Below, piece by piece: positions 1-13,722 of a stretch of DNA of 49,089 nt. Position 1 is the first letter of the stretch. The number at the start of each line of letters is the position of its first letter. The notes under the pieces were generated by a model that saw nothing but the letters and a program-made list of their open reading frames with translations, did not search any database and was not told the origin of the DNA. The DNA comes from Verrucomicrobiia bacterium (GTDB lineage Bacteria; Verrucomicrobiota; Verrucomicrobiia; Limisphaerales; UBA11358), in contig JARLJW010000079.1 of the NCBI GenBank assembly GCA_031290985.1, positions 1 through 49,089 of the forward strand. Reading direction: 5' to 3'. A program made the translations under genes and the position numbers.

Positions 1-60
1 AAAGGCGCGGCTGTAAACGGTGCGTGATGGGTTGGTGACGCTTTCACCCCTCACCCTAAC

Positions 61-83
61 CCTCTCCCCTCCGAGGGGGGAGG
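61..83. repeat. REP-like C/G palindrome
   Basis: A C-rich arm (61-70) pairs with a G-rich arm (74-83) around a 3-base loop. It sits just 3' of the minus-strand hscB gene and could act as a transcript end. The same CCCTCTCC/GGAGAGGG style of palindrome occurs at 1493-1513, 30726-30745 and inside 48185-48420. Confidence 0.6.
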
Positions 84-151
84 GGACTGCGATTTTAAAA
101 TGCGTGGCTCGCGGAATGGGAGGCGGCTGTGGTCATGCTTTTTTTGTTGAA

Positions 152-757
152 TCAAAATGAGAGCTGGACGACGCGCTCCTGGATCTGGTTGTTCCAGCGG
201 TTGAGGTAACCGAACAGCCGGTAATGTTCTTCAAGCTGTGGCAAGGTTTCGTGTCGTGAGGTGGTGTTGGTGGCAAGCCATTGCGTGTCGAGCGATTGGA
301 GGCTGGTGACGAGCTGGTCGCGCAAGGCGTTCAGCTTTTGTTGCAGGGCGTTCAGCTTCTCCACCCATTCCTGACCGCGTTCGAACAACTGCACTTGCAC
401 GAGCGGCGAGGTGGCCTTGGCTTTTTCGGCCAGAAAGGAATCGGTGCTGCGGCAGGTCAGGGCGACTTCGGCGAAGAGGTCGGCCAGCGTGGCGGGGATT
501 TGCTGGATGTCCTTGGGCTTCGCACCGAGTTCGAGTTCGAGCAGGTGGAGCAGGCGCGTTTTGGGATCGACGAGGCAGTTGTAGGCGGCGTTGAGTTCGG
601 CGAAGGTCCGGGCGGCGGCGGATTTTTCGGTGTCGCTGGCGGCATGGATCTTGTCGGGATGGGCGCTGGCGGAGAGGGTGAGGAATTTCTGTTTGAGCGC
701 GACGACATCCAGCCACGGGCGGCGGGGTTCGTTCAGCAGGGCGAAGTAGTCGGGCAT
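152..757 (-). CDS. hscB: Fe-S assembly co-chaperone HscB (J-domain)
   Basis: Likely co-chaperone that delivers the IscU scaffold to an Hsp70 (HscA/DnaK) during iron-sulfur cluster transfer in the cytoplasm. The N-terminal J-domain carries the HPDK motif at residues 33-36, the Hsp70-stimulating tripeptide, followed by the alanine-rich helix and an LLHLLELEL segment typical of HscB. The charged C-terminal helical region fits the IscU-binding domain. At 201 residues it is slightly longer than the enterobacterial protein (about 171). It lies downstream of an IscA-type gene on the same strand, which supports an Fe-S role; iscU, hscA and fdx are not visible here. A generic DnaJ-domain protein is the alternative, but the helical C-terminus and neighbour favour HscB. 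Confidence 0.85.
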   Translation of the reverse strand: MPDYFALLNEPRRPWLDVVALKQKFLTLSASAHPDKIHAASDTEKSAAARTFAELNAAYNCLVDPKTRLLHLLELELGAKPKDIQQIPATLADLFAEVALTCRSTDSFLAEKAKATSPLVQVQLFERGQEWVEKLNALQQKLNALRDQLVTSLQSLDTQWLATNTTSRHETLPQLEEHYRLFGYLNRWNNQIQERVVQLSF

Positions 758-784
758 CTTTGTCAGGGGTTTGGTGGGGCGGTT

Positions 785-812
785 CGAGGACGAGGACGAG
801 GACGAGGACGAG
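785..812. repeat. Hexamer tandem repeat (CGAGGA)
   Basis: Four full and one partial copies of CGAGGA lie in the 90-bp gap between the IscA-type gene and hscB. On the transcribed strand this is a pyrimidine-rich tract of TCCTCG units. It is a simple microsatellite-type repeat with no obvious function. Confidence 0.8.
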
Positions 813-847
813 CTGACATCAGCATGTTCGCCATTTGTGAACAGGCG

Positions 848-1234
848 TTAAGCGCTGAAGCTTTCACCGCAGGAACAACTGGTGGCGGCGTTGGGGTTCT
901 TGACCTTGAACCCGCCGTCTTGCAAGGCATCGACGTAGTCGAGTTCGCTGCCGGTGACGTAGAGGGCGCTCTTGGGGTCCACGACGACGCGGACGCCGCC
1001 GCTCTCGACGAGGATGTCGCGGTTGGCGGGGTTGTCCTGGAGGTCCATCTTGTATTGGAGGCCGGAGCAGCCGCCGCCGACGACGGCGACGCGCAGGACG
1101 CCATTGGGCCGGCCCTGCTTGGTGAGCAGGGTGGAGACCTTCTTCGCGGCGTTGGTGGTGAGCTTGACGAGGCGCTCGTCACCCACGCGGAAGTTGGGCG
1201 GCGCGGCATTAGGTTTGGCAATGTTGGCGATCAT
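848..1234 (-). CDS. IscA/ErpA-type iron-sulfur carrier
   Basis: A-type carrier that binds and passes on Fe-S clusters. The 128-residue protein has the three conserved cysteines of the HesB/IscA family: C56 in a GGGCSGLQY motif, and C120 and C122 in the C-terminal SCSCG motif. The ATG at 1234 was chosen because the reading frame remains open further upstream but that stretch lacks family similarity and enters repeat DNA; the chosen start gives the usual length of 105-130 residues. hscB follows 90 bp downstream on the same strand, so the two probably form an Fe-S unit. I cannot separate IscA, ErpA and SufA types from sequence alone, so no symbol is given. Confidence 0.88.
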   Translation of the reverse strand: MIANIAKPNAAPPNFRVGDERLVKLTTNAAKKVSTLLTKQGRPNGVLRVAVVGGGCSGLQYKMDLQDNPANRDILVESGGVRVVVDPKSALYVTGSELDYVDALQDGGFKVKNPNAATSCSCGESFSA

Positions 1235-1380
1235 TCGACGGACAACACGGTAAGCTGACAACGCGTGAAGGTCAACGGGTAGAAACAGATTGGTGTGTCT
1301 CAATTGCGACAGGCAGGATATTGCGCTGCGATGTTCCGGCCAATTTAAGACAACACCAAACTGTTGGATGTTGAAGCAGG

Positions 1381-1616
1381 AACTGGCGACTGGAAAGTCG
1401 CCCACACCGGCAGGCTGGGAAGCTGCTTGGTAGAAAGCTTACTGGCGAAGCGGGGGTATCGGTGGAAAGCGGCGCGTTCTCCCTCACCCCGGCCCTCTCC
1501 CGCTGGGAGAGGGAGTCCGTTTTGCCGCTGCAGGAGATATTGGAAGCCGCCGGTTTTTGAAGAAACACTGAACTCGGTGCAAGGTTTTTACAGAGCAGCT
1601 GGAAAGCCTGCCCTAC
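1381..1616 (+). repeat. 236-bp dispersed repeat, copy A
   Basis: This noncoding block between the IscA-type gene and xth is repeated in inverted orientation at 48185-48420 with about 10 differences and no gaps by eye. It begins with a hairpin (GGCGACT, GGAA loop, AGTCGCC). It contains the palindrome CCCTCTCCC-GCT-GGGAGAGGG at 1493-1513 and ends with a degenerate version of the TTGAAGAAAC/GTTTCTTCAA stem that copy B keeps intact. It encodes no recognisable protein. Confidence 0.9.
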
Positions 1617-1674
1617 ATGTTTTGGCCAAACATCCGTGTTTATCTGTGCCCAACTGTGGTTTATTTTATGGCGC

Positions 1675-2427
1675 ATGAAATTGATTTCGTGGAACGTGAA
1701 CGGGCTGCGGGCGGTGATGAAGAAGAATTTTCTCGAATACCTCGACATCGAGAAGCCGGACATCCTGTGCCTGCAGGAGACCAAGTGCACGCCGGAGGAT
1801 GTGGAGCAGCTTTGGCCGGCCCACTACACGGCCTATTGGAACAGCGCGCAGAAGAAGGGGTATTCCGGCACCGCGATCTTCACGAAGGAGCGTCCGATCA
1901 AGGTGGTGCCGCATGTGAACATCGAGGAGCACGACAAGGAGGGGCGGGTGATCACGGCGGAGTATGCGGGGTTCTTCCTGGTGAACGTTTACACGCCCAA
2001 TTCAAAGCGCGAACTTGAGCGGCTGCCTTACCGCCAGGTGTGGGACAAGGATTTTCTCGCGTACCTGAAGAAGCTGGAGAAGAAGAAGCCGGTCATTTTT
2101 TGCGGCGACCTCAACGTGGCGCATACGGAGATCGACCTGGCGAACCCGAAGGCGAATGTGCGCAATCACGGGTTCACCATCGAGGAGCGCAACGGGTTCA
2201 GCGCGTTCGTGAAGGCGGGGTTCGTGGACACGTTTCGCGAGTTTGAGAAGGGCGGGGGACATTATAGCTGGTGGAGCCCGATGGGCGGGGCGCGTGCGCG
2301 GAATGTCGGGTGGCGGCTCGACTATTTTCTCATCTCGCAGGCGTTGCGTCCGCAACTCAAGGGCGCGTTCATCCGGCCGGCGGTGACGGGGAGCGACCAT
2401 TGTCCGGTGGGGATCGAGTTGAAATAG
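1675..2427 (+). CDS. xth: Exodeoxyribonuclease III
   Basis: AP endonuclease and 3'-5' exonuclease of base excision repair. The 250-residue protein is an endonuclease/exonuclease/phosphatase-fold enzyme: WNVNGLRA near the N-terminus, the metal-binding Glu in LQETK (E35), Tyr106 in NVYTPNS, GDLNVAH with D145 and N147, and the C-terminal GSDHCPVG with the catalytic D241-H242 pair. The ATG at 1675 puts the start directly on the MKLISWNVNG family beginning; an in-frame ATG 39 bp upstream would add residues of repeat origin. Its last 51 bp are duplicated at 3149-3199, after the nucleotidyltransferase cassette, which suggests that the cassette inserted at the 3' end of this gene. Confidence 0.95.
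   Translation: MKLISWNVNGLRAVMKKNFLEYLDIEKPDILCLQETKCTPEDVEQLWPAHYTAYWNSAQKKGYSGTAIFTKERPIKVVPHVNIEEHDKEGRVITAEYAGFFLVNVYTPNSKRELERLPYRQVWDKDFLAYLKKLEKKKPVIFCGDLNVAHTEIDLANPKANVRNHGFTIEERNGFSAFVKAGFVDTFREFEKGGGHYSWWSPMGGARARNVGWRLDYFLISQALRPQLKGAFIRPAVTGSDHCPVGIELK
2377..2427 (+). repeat. xth 3'-end direct repeat, left copy
   Basis: The last 51 bp of xth, encoding the residues through VTGSDHCPVGIELK and the stop, match 3149-3199 with four substitutions. The two copies bracket a 721-bp segment holding a coupled gene pair. Confidence 0.9.
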
Positions 2428-2506
2428 GTTTTGTTGCGATAGATTTTGTTGCGGTTGTTTTTTGCGGCTGGTTGAGATATTCTATGCCTTGGCAATTCGA
2501 GACCGC

Positions 2507-2692
2507 ATGAAAATCACCGACGACTACAAAGCCAAGTACCGGCTGTGGGCGGCCAATCCCACGGTCATTGCCGCTCCTACCGCGACCAGATTGCCGGAAT
2601 TCAAAAGCCGGCGGTTTTCATCGCACGCGGAATTAAACGAGTGGAAACTATCCATGCTGCGGCGGCTGGCGGAGTTGTCGCCAGAAAAATGA
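2507..2692 (+). CDS. Small protein paired with nucleotidyltransferase
   Basis: A 61-residue basic protein that I do not recognise. Its stop overlaps the start of the next gene by ATGA (2689-2692), which is strong evidence for translational coupling and for both genes being real. Position, size and coupling to an AbiEii-like nucleotidyltransferase suggest an antitoxin or regulatory partner, but no DNA-binding motif is evident. The upstream 80 bp contain two copies of TTTTGTTGCG. The pair lies inside the segment bracketed by the xth direct repeats, so it is probably acquired. Confidence 0.6.
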   Translation: MKITDDYKAKYRLWAANPTVIAAPTATRLPEFKSRRFSSHAELNEWKLSMLRRLAELSPEK

Positions 2693-3141
2693 ACGAGTTA
2701 ATTCTTGCCCTTAACGAGGCGGGCATCCGTTACCTGCTGGTGGGTGGACAAGCCATGCGCCTCACGGGGATGCCGCGTTATTCGATGGACTGGGATTTTT
2801 TCATACCGCCGCGTGACGATAAAAACTTCGCCAAGCTAAACACGATTTTGCAGGACGAGATTGACGTACCGCTGCTGCCGCTGGGTTCACGTGGTGAAAA
2901 TTTCATTCAGACCTATCAGACCCGCTGGGGCATCATCCAATTTCATCTCGGGTTGCCCGGCGTACCGCGTTTTGATGAGGCGGAAAAGGCGGCAATTATC
3001 CGCCATTCAGAACAGGGGACGCCGGTGAAGTGTCTTTCGGGGATTCATCTGCTCGCGGCCAAACACGCGGCGGATCGTCCGCAAGATCAGGCCGACATTG
3101 CATTTCTTGAAGAGTTGAAACGACTCGGCAAAATTTTTTAA
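2689..3141 (+). CDS. Nucleotidyltransferase (AbiEii/DUF6036-like)
   Basis: A 150-residue protein of the minimal nucleotidyltransferase superfamily. The signature is VGGQAMRLTG (G19-G20) followed by the metal-binding DWD (D34 and D36). The C-terminal LLAAKHAADRPQDQADI stretch resembles the conserved K-x-x-A-x-R-x-K-D-x-x-D segment of AbiEii-like and DUF6036 proteins. Members of this group include abortive-infection and toxin components that transfer nucleotides to tRNA or protein, so a toxin or defence role is plausible but not shown. It overlaps the preceding 61-residue gene by 4 bp. The pair sits between a complete xth gene and a duplicated xth tail, which points to recent insertion. Confidence 0.72.
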   Translation: MNELILALNEAGIRYLLVGGQAMRLTGMPRYSMDWDFFIPPRDDKNFAKLNTILQDEIDVPLLPLGSRGENFIQTYQTRWGIIQFHLGLPGVPRFDEAEKAAIIRHSEQGTPVKCLSGIHLLAAKHAADRPQDQADIAFLEELKRLGKIF

Positions 3142-3148
3142 ACCCACC

Positions 3149-3199
3149 CCGGCGGTGACGGGGAGCGACCATTGTTCGGTGGGGATCGAGTTAAAGTAA
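3149..3199 (+). repeat. xth 3'-end direct repeat, right copy
   Basis: A remnant copy of the xth 3' end, still readable in frame through GSDHCSVGIELK and a stop, but with no gene attached. It differs from 2377-2427 at four positions. The remaining sequence to 3321 holds nothing else I can identify. Confidence 0.9.
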
Positions 3200-3321
3200 T
3201 TGGTTCAGGGCACAGCAAGAAATGTTTGGCGGCCCGGGTCAATTATATCCGAAAATGATTCGCGGGAATCGGACAACAGGCGTAGGCTGGGTTGTCGGTT
3301 TTCATCGTTTTCGTTTGTACC

Positions 3322-4794
3322 ATGAAACTGCTTCTCATCAGTCCACAGACTCCGGATACCTTCTGGAGTTTTAAACATGCCGTCCGTTTTGTATCCCGGA
3401 AAGCCTCGATGGCGCCGCTGGGTCTGCTGACCGTGGCCGCGATGCTGCCGCCGGAATGGGAGCTCAAGCTGGTTGACCTGAACGTTGCACGACTCAAGGA
3501 CAATGACCTGCGGTGGGCGGATTACGTTTTAATCGGGGCGATGATTGTACACAAGGACTCTGTGCGCGAAATTGTGCGGCGTTGCACCGCGCACGGCAAG
3601 ACGGTCATCGCCGGCGGACCTTTGTTCACGACGGGGCACGAGGCGTTTCCGGAGATCCGGCACTTTGTGCTGGGTGAGGCGGAGGAGCTGATGCCGCAGG
3701 TGGTGGAAGATTTACGCAACGGCCGGTTGCAGGCGGTTTACCAAGGCAGCCATCGTCCGGATATCACGCGCACGCCGGCGCCGCGCTGGGATCTGATCAA
3801 GTTCAAGCACTACGTCACCATGTCGGTGCAATTCTCGCGCGGGTGTCCGTTCGACTGCGAGTTTTGCGACATCATCGTGATGAACGGACGCACGCCGCGC
3901 ACCAAGACGCCGGCGCAATTGATCGCCGAACTGGAGGGGTTGCAGTCGCGCGGGTGGAATGACATGGTTTTCATCGTGGACGATAATTTCATCGGCAACA
4001 AGGCGCGCACCAAGGCGCTGTTGCAGGCGCTGATCGAGTGGCGCCAGCGGACGAAAACGCAGATCGGCTTCCTGACCGAGGCGTCCGTCAATCTGGCCGA
4101 CGACGCGGAGCTATGTTCGTTGATGGTCGCCGCTGGTTTCAAGAAAGTGTTTGTGGGCATTGAGACGCCGTCGGTGGCGGCGCTGGAGGAATGCCATAAA
4201 TTGCAGAACCGGAACCGCGACCTGGTTTCCGCCGTGCAGACCTTGCAGCGGGCGGGGCTGGAGGTCATGGGCGGATTCATCGTCGGCTTCGACAGCGATC
4301 AGCCGGACATCTTCAAGCGGCAGTTTGAATTCATCCAGCGGTCGGGCGTGACGACGGCGATGGTTGGTTTGCTGACGGCGCTGCCGCAGACCCGGTTGTG
4401 GCAACGGCTCAAACGCGAAGGCCGGCTGGAGGCCGACAGCAGCGGCAACAATCTGGATGCATCGTTAAATTTTCAGCCGAAGTTGAACCGCGAATACCTG
4501 CAGACAGGTTATCGCGAGCTGGTGAAGAAGCTGTACGAGCCGAAACATTACTATCAGCGCATCCGGACGTTTCTGAAAACGCATCACCCCACGGGGCCGC
4601 GGTTGCGGTTGTCGCGCGCGGACCTGAACGCCTTCGTCAAGTCGCTGTGGGTGCTGGGGGTGTGGCACCGGGGCCGGACCGGCTACTGGCGGCTGTTCCT
4701 TGGCACGCTGATCCGCCGGCCGCGCCAGTTTCCCCATGCCATTGAGCTGGCGATCTTGGGGTACCATTTTCGCCGGGTGGCGAAGTCGCTGTAG
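3322..4794 (+). CDS. B12-binding domain radical SAM protein
   Basis: Radical SAM enzyme of the cobalamin-binding-like group, 490 residues. The N-terminal 150 residues form a Rossmann-like B12-binding type domain (MKLLLISPQTP start, APLGLLTVAAMLP, IAGGPLFTTGHEAFPEI). The core has the cluster motif C175-x3-C179-x2-C182 in SRGCPFDCEFCDI, and the C-terminal third resembles the DUF4070 extension. Relatives act on lipids or other small molecules (hopanoid methylases are one branch), but no substrate can be assigned. The start at 3322 was chosen over an in-frame ATG 30 bp upstream because it matches the family beginning. The gene converges on the hemerythrin gene with a 10-bp gap. Confidence 0.85.
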   Translation: MKLLLISPQTPDTFWSFKHAVRFVSRKASMAPLGLLTVAAMLPPEWELKLVDLNVARLKDNDLRWADYVLIGAMIVHKDSVREIVRRCTAHGKTVIAGGPLFTTGHEAFPEIRHFVLGEAEELMPQVVEDLRNGRLQAVYQGSHRPDITRTPAPRWDLIKFKHYVTMSVQFSRGCPFDCEFCDIIVMNGRTPRTKTPAQLIAELEGLQSRGWNDMVFIVDDNFIGNKARTKALLQALIEWRQRTKTQIGFLTEASVNLADDAELCSLMVAAGFKKVFVGIETPSVAALEECHKLQNRNRDLVSAVQTLQRAGLEVMGGFIVGFDSDQPDIFKRQFEFIQRSGVTTAMVGLLTALPQTRLWQRLKREGRLEADSSGNNLDASLNFQPKLNREYLQTGYRELVKKLYEPKHYYQRIRTFLKTHHPTGPRLRLSRADLNAFVKSLWVLGVWHRGRTGYWRLFLGTLIRRPRQFPHAIELAILGYHFRRVAKSL

Positions 4795-4804
4795 GATTGT
4801 TCTT

Positions 4805-5245
4805 TTACTTGTTGACCTGGCGGCGGTGAAGCCATTCTTCGCCGAGCTCGTTCAAGGTCTTGGCCTTGAGGATGCGTTCGGCCAGCGGGAAGACGATGCG
4901 TTCTTCCTTGTCGAAATGTTTGCGGGAAGCGGCGATGGCGTTGAGCAGGATTTTTTTGGCGTCCTTGAGCGTCCGGGCCGTCAAGACCTTGGCGAGCGTC
5001 GCTTCGATGTGTTCGTGCTCGTCATGAAAGGTCTCTTTTTGGCCCATCTGGTCGAAATAGGGTTCCAGCGGCTCGATGAACAGATCGTCCTCGGTCTTGG
5101 AATGCGGCCCGTGGAGTTTTTCCACGACGATGGCGAGGCCTTTCACCTCGGCCACGGTCTTGAGGTGGGGCACGGTATCCTCGATGTGGTCGAACAGGTT
5201 GTGGAACACCGCGTGTTCCGCGCGTAATACGTCAGTGATTTTCAT
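4805..5245 (-). CDS. Hemerythrin HHE-domain protein
   Basis: A 146-residue four-helix protein with the non-heme di-iron ligand pattern of hemerythrin-like HHE proteins: AEH near residue 11, H48-x3-E52 in GPHSKTEDDLF, the HDEHEHIE cluster around 74-81, and H110-x3-E114 in RKHFDKEE. Likely binds O2 or NO or senses redox or iron state in the cytoplasm. It lies 81 bp downstream of gcvP on the same strand, so co-transcription is possible, though no functional link is obvious. Confidence 0.9.
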   Translation of the reverse strand: MKITDVLRAEHAVFHNLFDHIEDTVPHLKTVAEVKGLAIVVEKLHGPHSKTEDDLFIEPLEPYFDQMGQKETFHDEHEHIEATLAKVLTARTLKDAKKILLNAIAASRKHFDKEERIVFPLAERILKAKTLNELGEEWLHRRQVNK

Positions 5246-5326
5246 GGCTGTAATGCTCTCAATTGTTACTGACAGAATCCACCGTCAGGCGTTCACCGAC
5301 CAACCGTATTTTGCCAATCGCTTGGC

Positions 5327-8215
<2,889 letters not shown>

Positions 8216-8415
8216 TCTGAGAAATTAGGGTTGGCATGACCAAAAAGCGAGTGGGATTTGTGTCTGGAAGGCCAAAAAGTAGGGGTTTTGACAGATACCA
8301 TATATCCGGTTGGCAAGGAAAAACCGCCACAACTAATGGTGTTTTTCGCCCAAAATAACGATAGTTTCGCATTGTGAATTTGAGCCGTTTTTTGTACATT
8401 ATTAACAGTCGATAA

Positions 8416-10980
<2,565 letters not shown>

Positions 10981-11011
10981 TCCACTTTAACTTTTTTCGC
11001 ACCACCGCACC

Positions 11012-13681
11012 ATGCCAGACGAAACTGAACCGACTCCACAGCCGCCGCAACAACAACCCAGCGGAGGCGCTTACACCCAGGGTGAAAAGCTTTCCAAAAT
11101 CAACGTTGCGGACGAGATCAAGAACTCGTTCCTCGACTACTCGATGTCCGTCATCATTTCGCGGGCGCTGCCGGATGTGCGCGACGGATTGAAACCTTCG
11201 CAGCGGCGCATCCTTTACGCGATGCACGAGCTTTCGCTGTTCCCCGGACGCAAGCCTTACAAATGCGCCAAAATCTGCGGCGATACCTCCGGCAACTACC
11301 ATCCGCACGGCGAAGCGGTGATCTATCCAACCCTGGTCCACATGGCGCAGCCGTGGGCCATGCGGGAGAAATTGGTGGATGGAAAAGGTAATTTTGGTTC
11401 CGTCGAGAACGATCCGCCGGCGGCCATGCGTTATACCGAGGCGCGGCTGACGCACCTCGGCGCGTTGCTGATGCAGGACATGGACAAGGAGACGGTGGAC
11501 TTTGTCCCGAACTACGACGAACGCCTCACTGAGCCCAGGGTGTTCCCGGCGGCTTTTCCGAACCTGCTGGTCAACGGCGGCACGGGCATCGCCGTCGGCA
11601 TGGCGACGAACATGGCGCCACACAACCTGGGCGAGGTTATTGACGGCATCTGCGCGCAGATCGACAACCCAAGCATCACGAATCTGGAGTTGATGAAGTT
11701 CATCAAGGGTCCGGACTTTCCGACAGGCGGCTACCTCTGCGGCATCGAAGGCATCAAGAATTATTTCACGACGGGCAAGGGCAGCCTCAAGTTGCGCGGT
11801 CGCATCGGCGTCGAGGAAATGAAGGGCAACCGCGAGCAGCTGGTCATCACGGAAATCCCGTTCAACGTCAATCGAGCCGCGCTTGAGGAGCAGATCGCTG
11901 CGCTCGTCAACGACAAGATCATCACGGAAATTTCCGCGATGCGCAACGAGTCGGACGAGCATTGCCGGCTGGTCATCGAGTTGAAACGCGAGGCCGCGCC
12001 GAAGGTGGTCATCGCCAAGTTATTCCAGCACACGCAGTTGGAGGTTTCTTTCAGTGTCAACGCGCTGGCGATCGATCATGGCCGCCCCAAGACGCTCACG
12101 TTGCGGGACATCATCCAGTGCTACATCGAGCATCGTCGCGAAGTCATTTTGCGACGCACCCGCTTTGAGCTGAAAAAGGCCGAGGAACGAGCTGAACTGC
12201 TCGAAGGTTATCTGATCGCATTGTCGAACCTGGATGAGTTCATCCACATAATCCGTTCCAGCAAGACGCGCGACGAGGCGAAGATCAAGCTGCTCGCGTT
12301 TGAATGGTCGCGGGCCCAGGTCGAAGGCTGGGGCATTCTCATCCGCAGCGAGGCGCGCCTCGAGGCGGGCCGTTATGCGCTGACCGAGCGGCAGGTGGAT
12401 GCCATTCTGGACCTGCGCCTTTACCAATTGACCGGGCTGGAAATTGACAAGGTGGATCGGGAGTACAAGGCCTTGATCGAGGTGATCAAGGATCTGCTTG
12501 ATATTCTCGCGAAGGAATCGCGCGTGATGGCGATCATCAAGAATGAGTTGCTGGCCATCAAGGAAAAGCACGCCACGCCGCGCAAGACGGAGATCATCCC
12601 CGACGAAGGCGAAATTGCCATCGAGGATCTGATTGCGAACGAAGGCGTCATCATCACCCTCACGCACAACGGTCTCCTCAAGCGTACGAATGTCAGCCAG
12701 TACCGCGCGCAGCGCCGGGGCGGCAAGGGGGTCATCGGCATGACCACCAAGGAGGGCGAGACGGCGGATGACAAGGATTTTGTCGAACATCTTTTCACCG
12801 CCAGCACGCATGATTATCTGATGTTCTTCACAAACACCGGACGCGTGTATGTCGAGCGCGTCCATGAGATTCCGGACATGGGCCGGGCGGCCAAGGGCAA
12901 GAGCATCGCCAACCTTTTGGAACTGAAGGCCGACGAGAAGGTGGCCGCCCTCATCCGCATCCAGTCCAAAACGGACGCGAACAAGGAGGATGTGACGTGG
13001 CAGCAGGCGGGCGAACTCTTTTTCGCCACGCAGCAGGGCACGGTCAAGAAAACCTCGCTCAATGAATTTTCCAATGTCCGCAAGGGCGGCATCATCGCCA
13101 TCGGCATCGAGCCGGGCGACACGTTGATTGACGTGAAACTGACGCGCGGCAGCATTGTTGAGCATGACGAGGTCAAGGATCCGGGCGATGATGTGGTGTT
13201 GATCACCAAGGATGGCATGAGCATCCGTTTCCATGAAGCGGACGTGCGTTCGATGGGCCGCGCCGCCGGCGGTGTGCGCGGCATCAATCTGGAGAAGGGC
13301 GACGCGCTCGTGGCGGCCGCCATCATTGTGGCGGACGCGGCGTTGCTGGTCGCCGGCGAGAACGGCATCGGCAAACGTACGACATTTGACGAATACCGCG
13401 TCCAATCGCGCGGCGGCAAAGGCATCATCACGATGAAGACCGGCGACAAGACGGGCGGCGTGATCGGCGCGCTTACCGTGCGTGATACGGATGAAATCAT
13501 GCTGATCACTGTGGGTGGCCAGATGGTGCGCATCGGGGTCGGCGGCATCCGGGAGGCGGGCCGCAACACGATGGGCGTGAAACTAGTCAATCTTGACCCG
13601 GGCGACAAACTCCAGGCCATTGCGCAGGTCGTCAGCGAAGAAGGTCCGGAGGCGGCAGTGGCAGAAGAACCAACAAAGTGA
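11012..13681 (+). CDS. gyrA: DNA gyrase subunit A
   Basis: Breakage-reunion subunit of gyrase, 889 residues. The catalytic tyrosine is Y141 in AAMRYTEARL. The C-terminal beta-pinwheel carries the GyrA box QRRGGKG, which identifies gyrase rather than ParC, and further degenerate repeats (QSRGGKG). It lies 31 bp after gyrB, so the two are almost certainly co-transcribed. In the quinolone-determining region the HPHG motif is followed by E-A-V-I-Y-P, so the positions matching E. coli S83 and D87 are Ala and Pro. Confidence 0.98.
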   Translation: MPDETEPTPQPPQQQPSGGAYTQGEKLSKINVADEIKNSFLDYSMSVIISRALPDVRDGLKPSQRRILYAMHELSLFPGRKPYKCAKICGDTSGNYHPHGEAVIYPTLVHMAQPWAMREKLVDGKGNFGSVENDPPAAMRYTEARLTHLGALLMQDMDKETVDFVPNYDERLTEPRVFPAAFPNLLVNGGTGIAVGMATNMAPHNLGEVIDGICAQIDNPSITNLELMKFIKGPDFPTGGYLCGIEGIKNYFTTGKGSLKLRGRIGVEEMKGNREQLVITEIPFNVNRAALEEQIAALVNDKIITEISAMRNESDEHCRLVIELKREAAPKVVIAKLFQHTQLEVSFSVNALAIDHGRPKTLTLRDIIQCYIEHRREVILRRTRFELKKAEERAELLEGYLIALSNLDEFIHIIRSSKTRDEAKIKLLAFEWSRAQVEGWGILIRSEARLEAGRYALTERQVDAILDLRLYQLTGLEIDKVDREYKALIEVIKDLLDILAKESRVMAIIKNELLAIKEKHATPRKTEIIPDEGEIAIEDLIANEGVIITLTHNGLLKRTNVSQYRAQRRGGKGVIGMTTKEGETADDKDFVEHLFTASTHDYLMFFTNTGRVYVERVHEIPDMGRAAKGKSIANLLELKADEKVAALIRIQSKTDANKEDVTWQQAGELFFATQQGTVKKTSLNEFSNVRKGGIIAIGIEPGDTLIDVKLTRGSIVEHDEVKDPGDDVVLITKDGMSIRFHEADVRSMGRAAGGVRGINLEKGDALVAAAIIVADAALLVAGENGIGKRTTFDEYRVQSRGGKGIITMKTGDKTGGVIGALTVRDTDEIMLITVGGQMVRIGVGGIREAGRNTMGVKLVNLDPGDKLQAIAQVVSEEGPEAAVAEEPTK

Positions 13682-13722
13682 TTGCCAAATACGTTTGAAG
13701 AGGTATTTTGCGCGGCTCTTTG

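Noticed and set aside
785..812. Coding or regulatory meaning of the CGAGGA tract
   Set aside because: A short microsatellite in an intergenic gap without further supporting signal.
12020..13405. Long open frame opposite gyrA
   Set aside because: Antisense shadow of the gyrA coding region.
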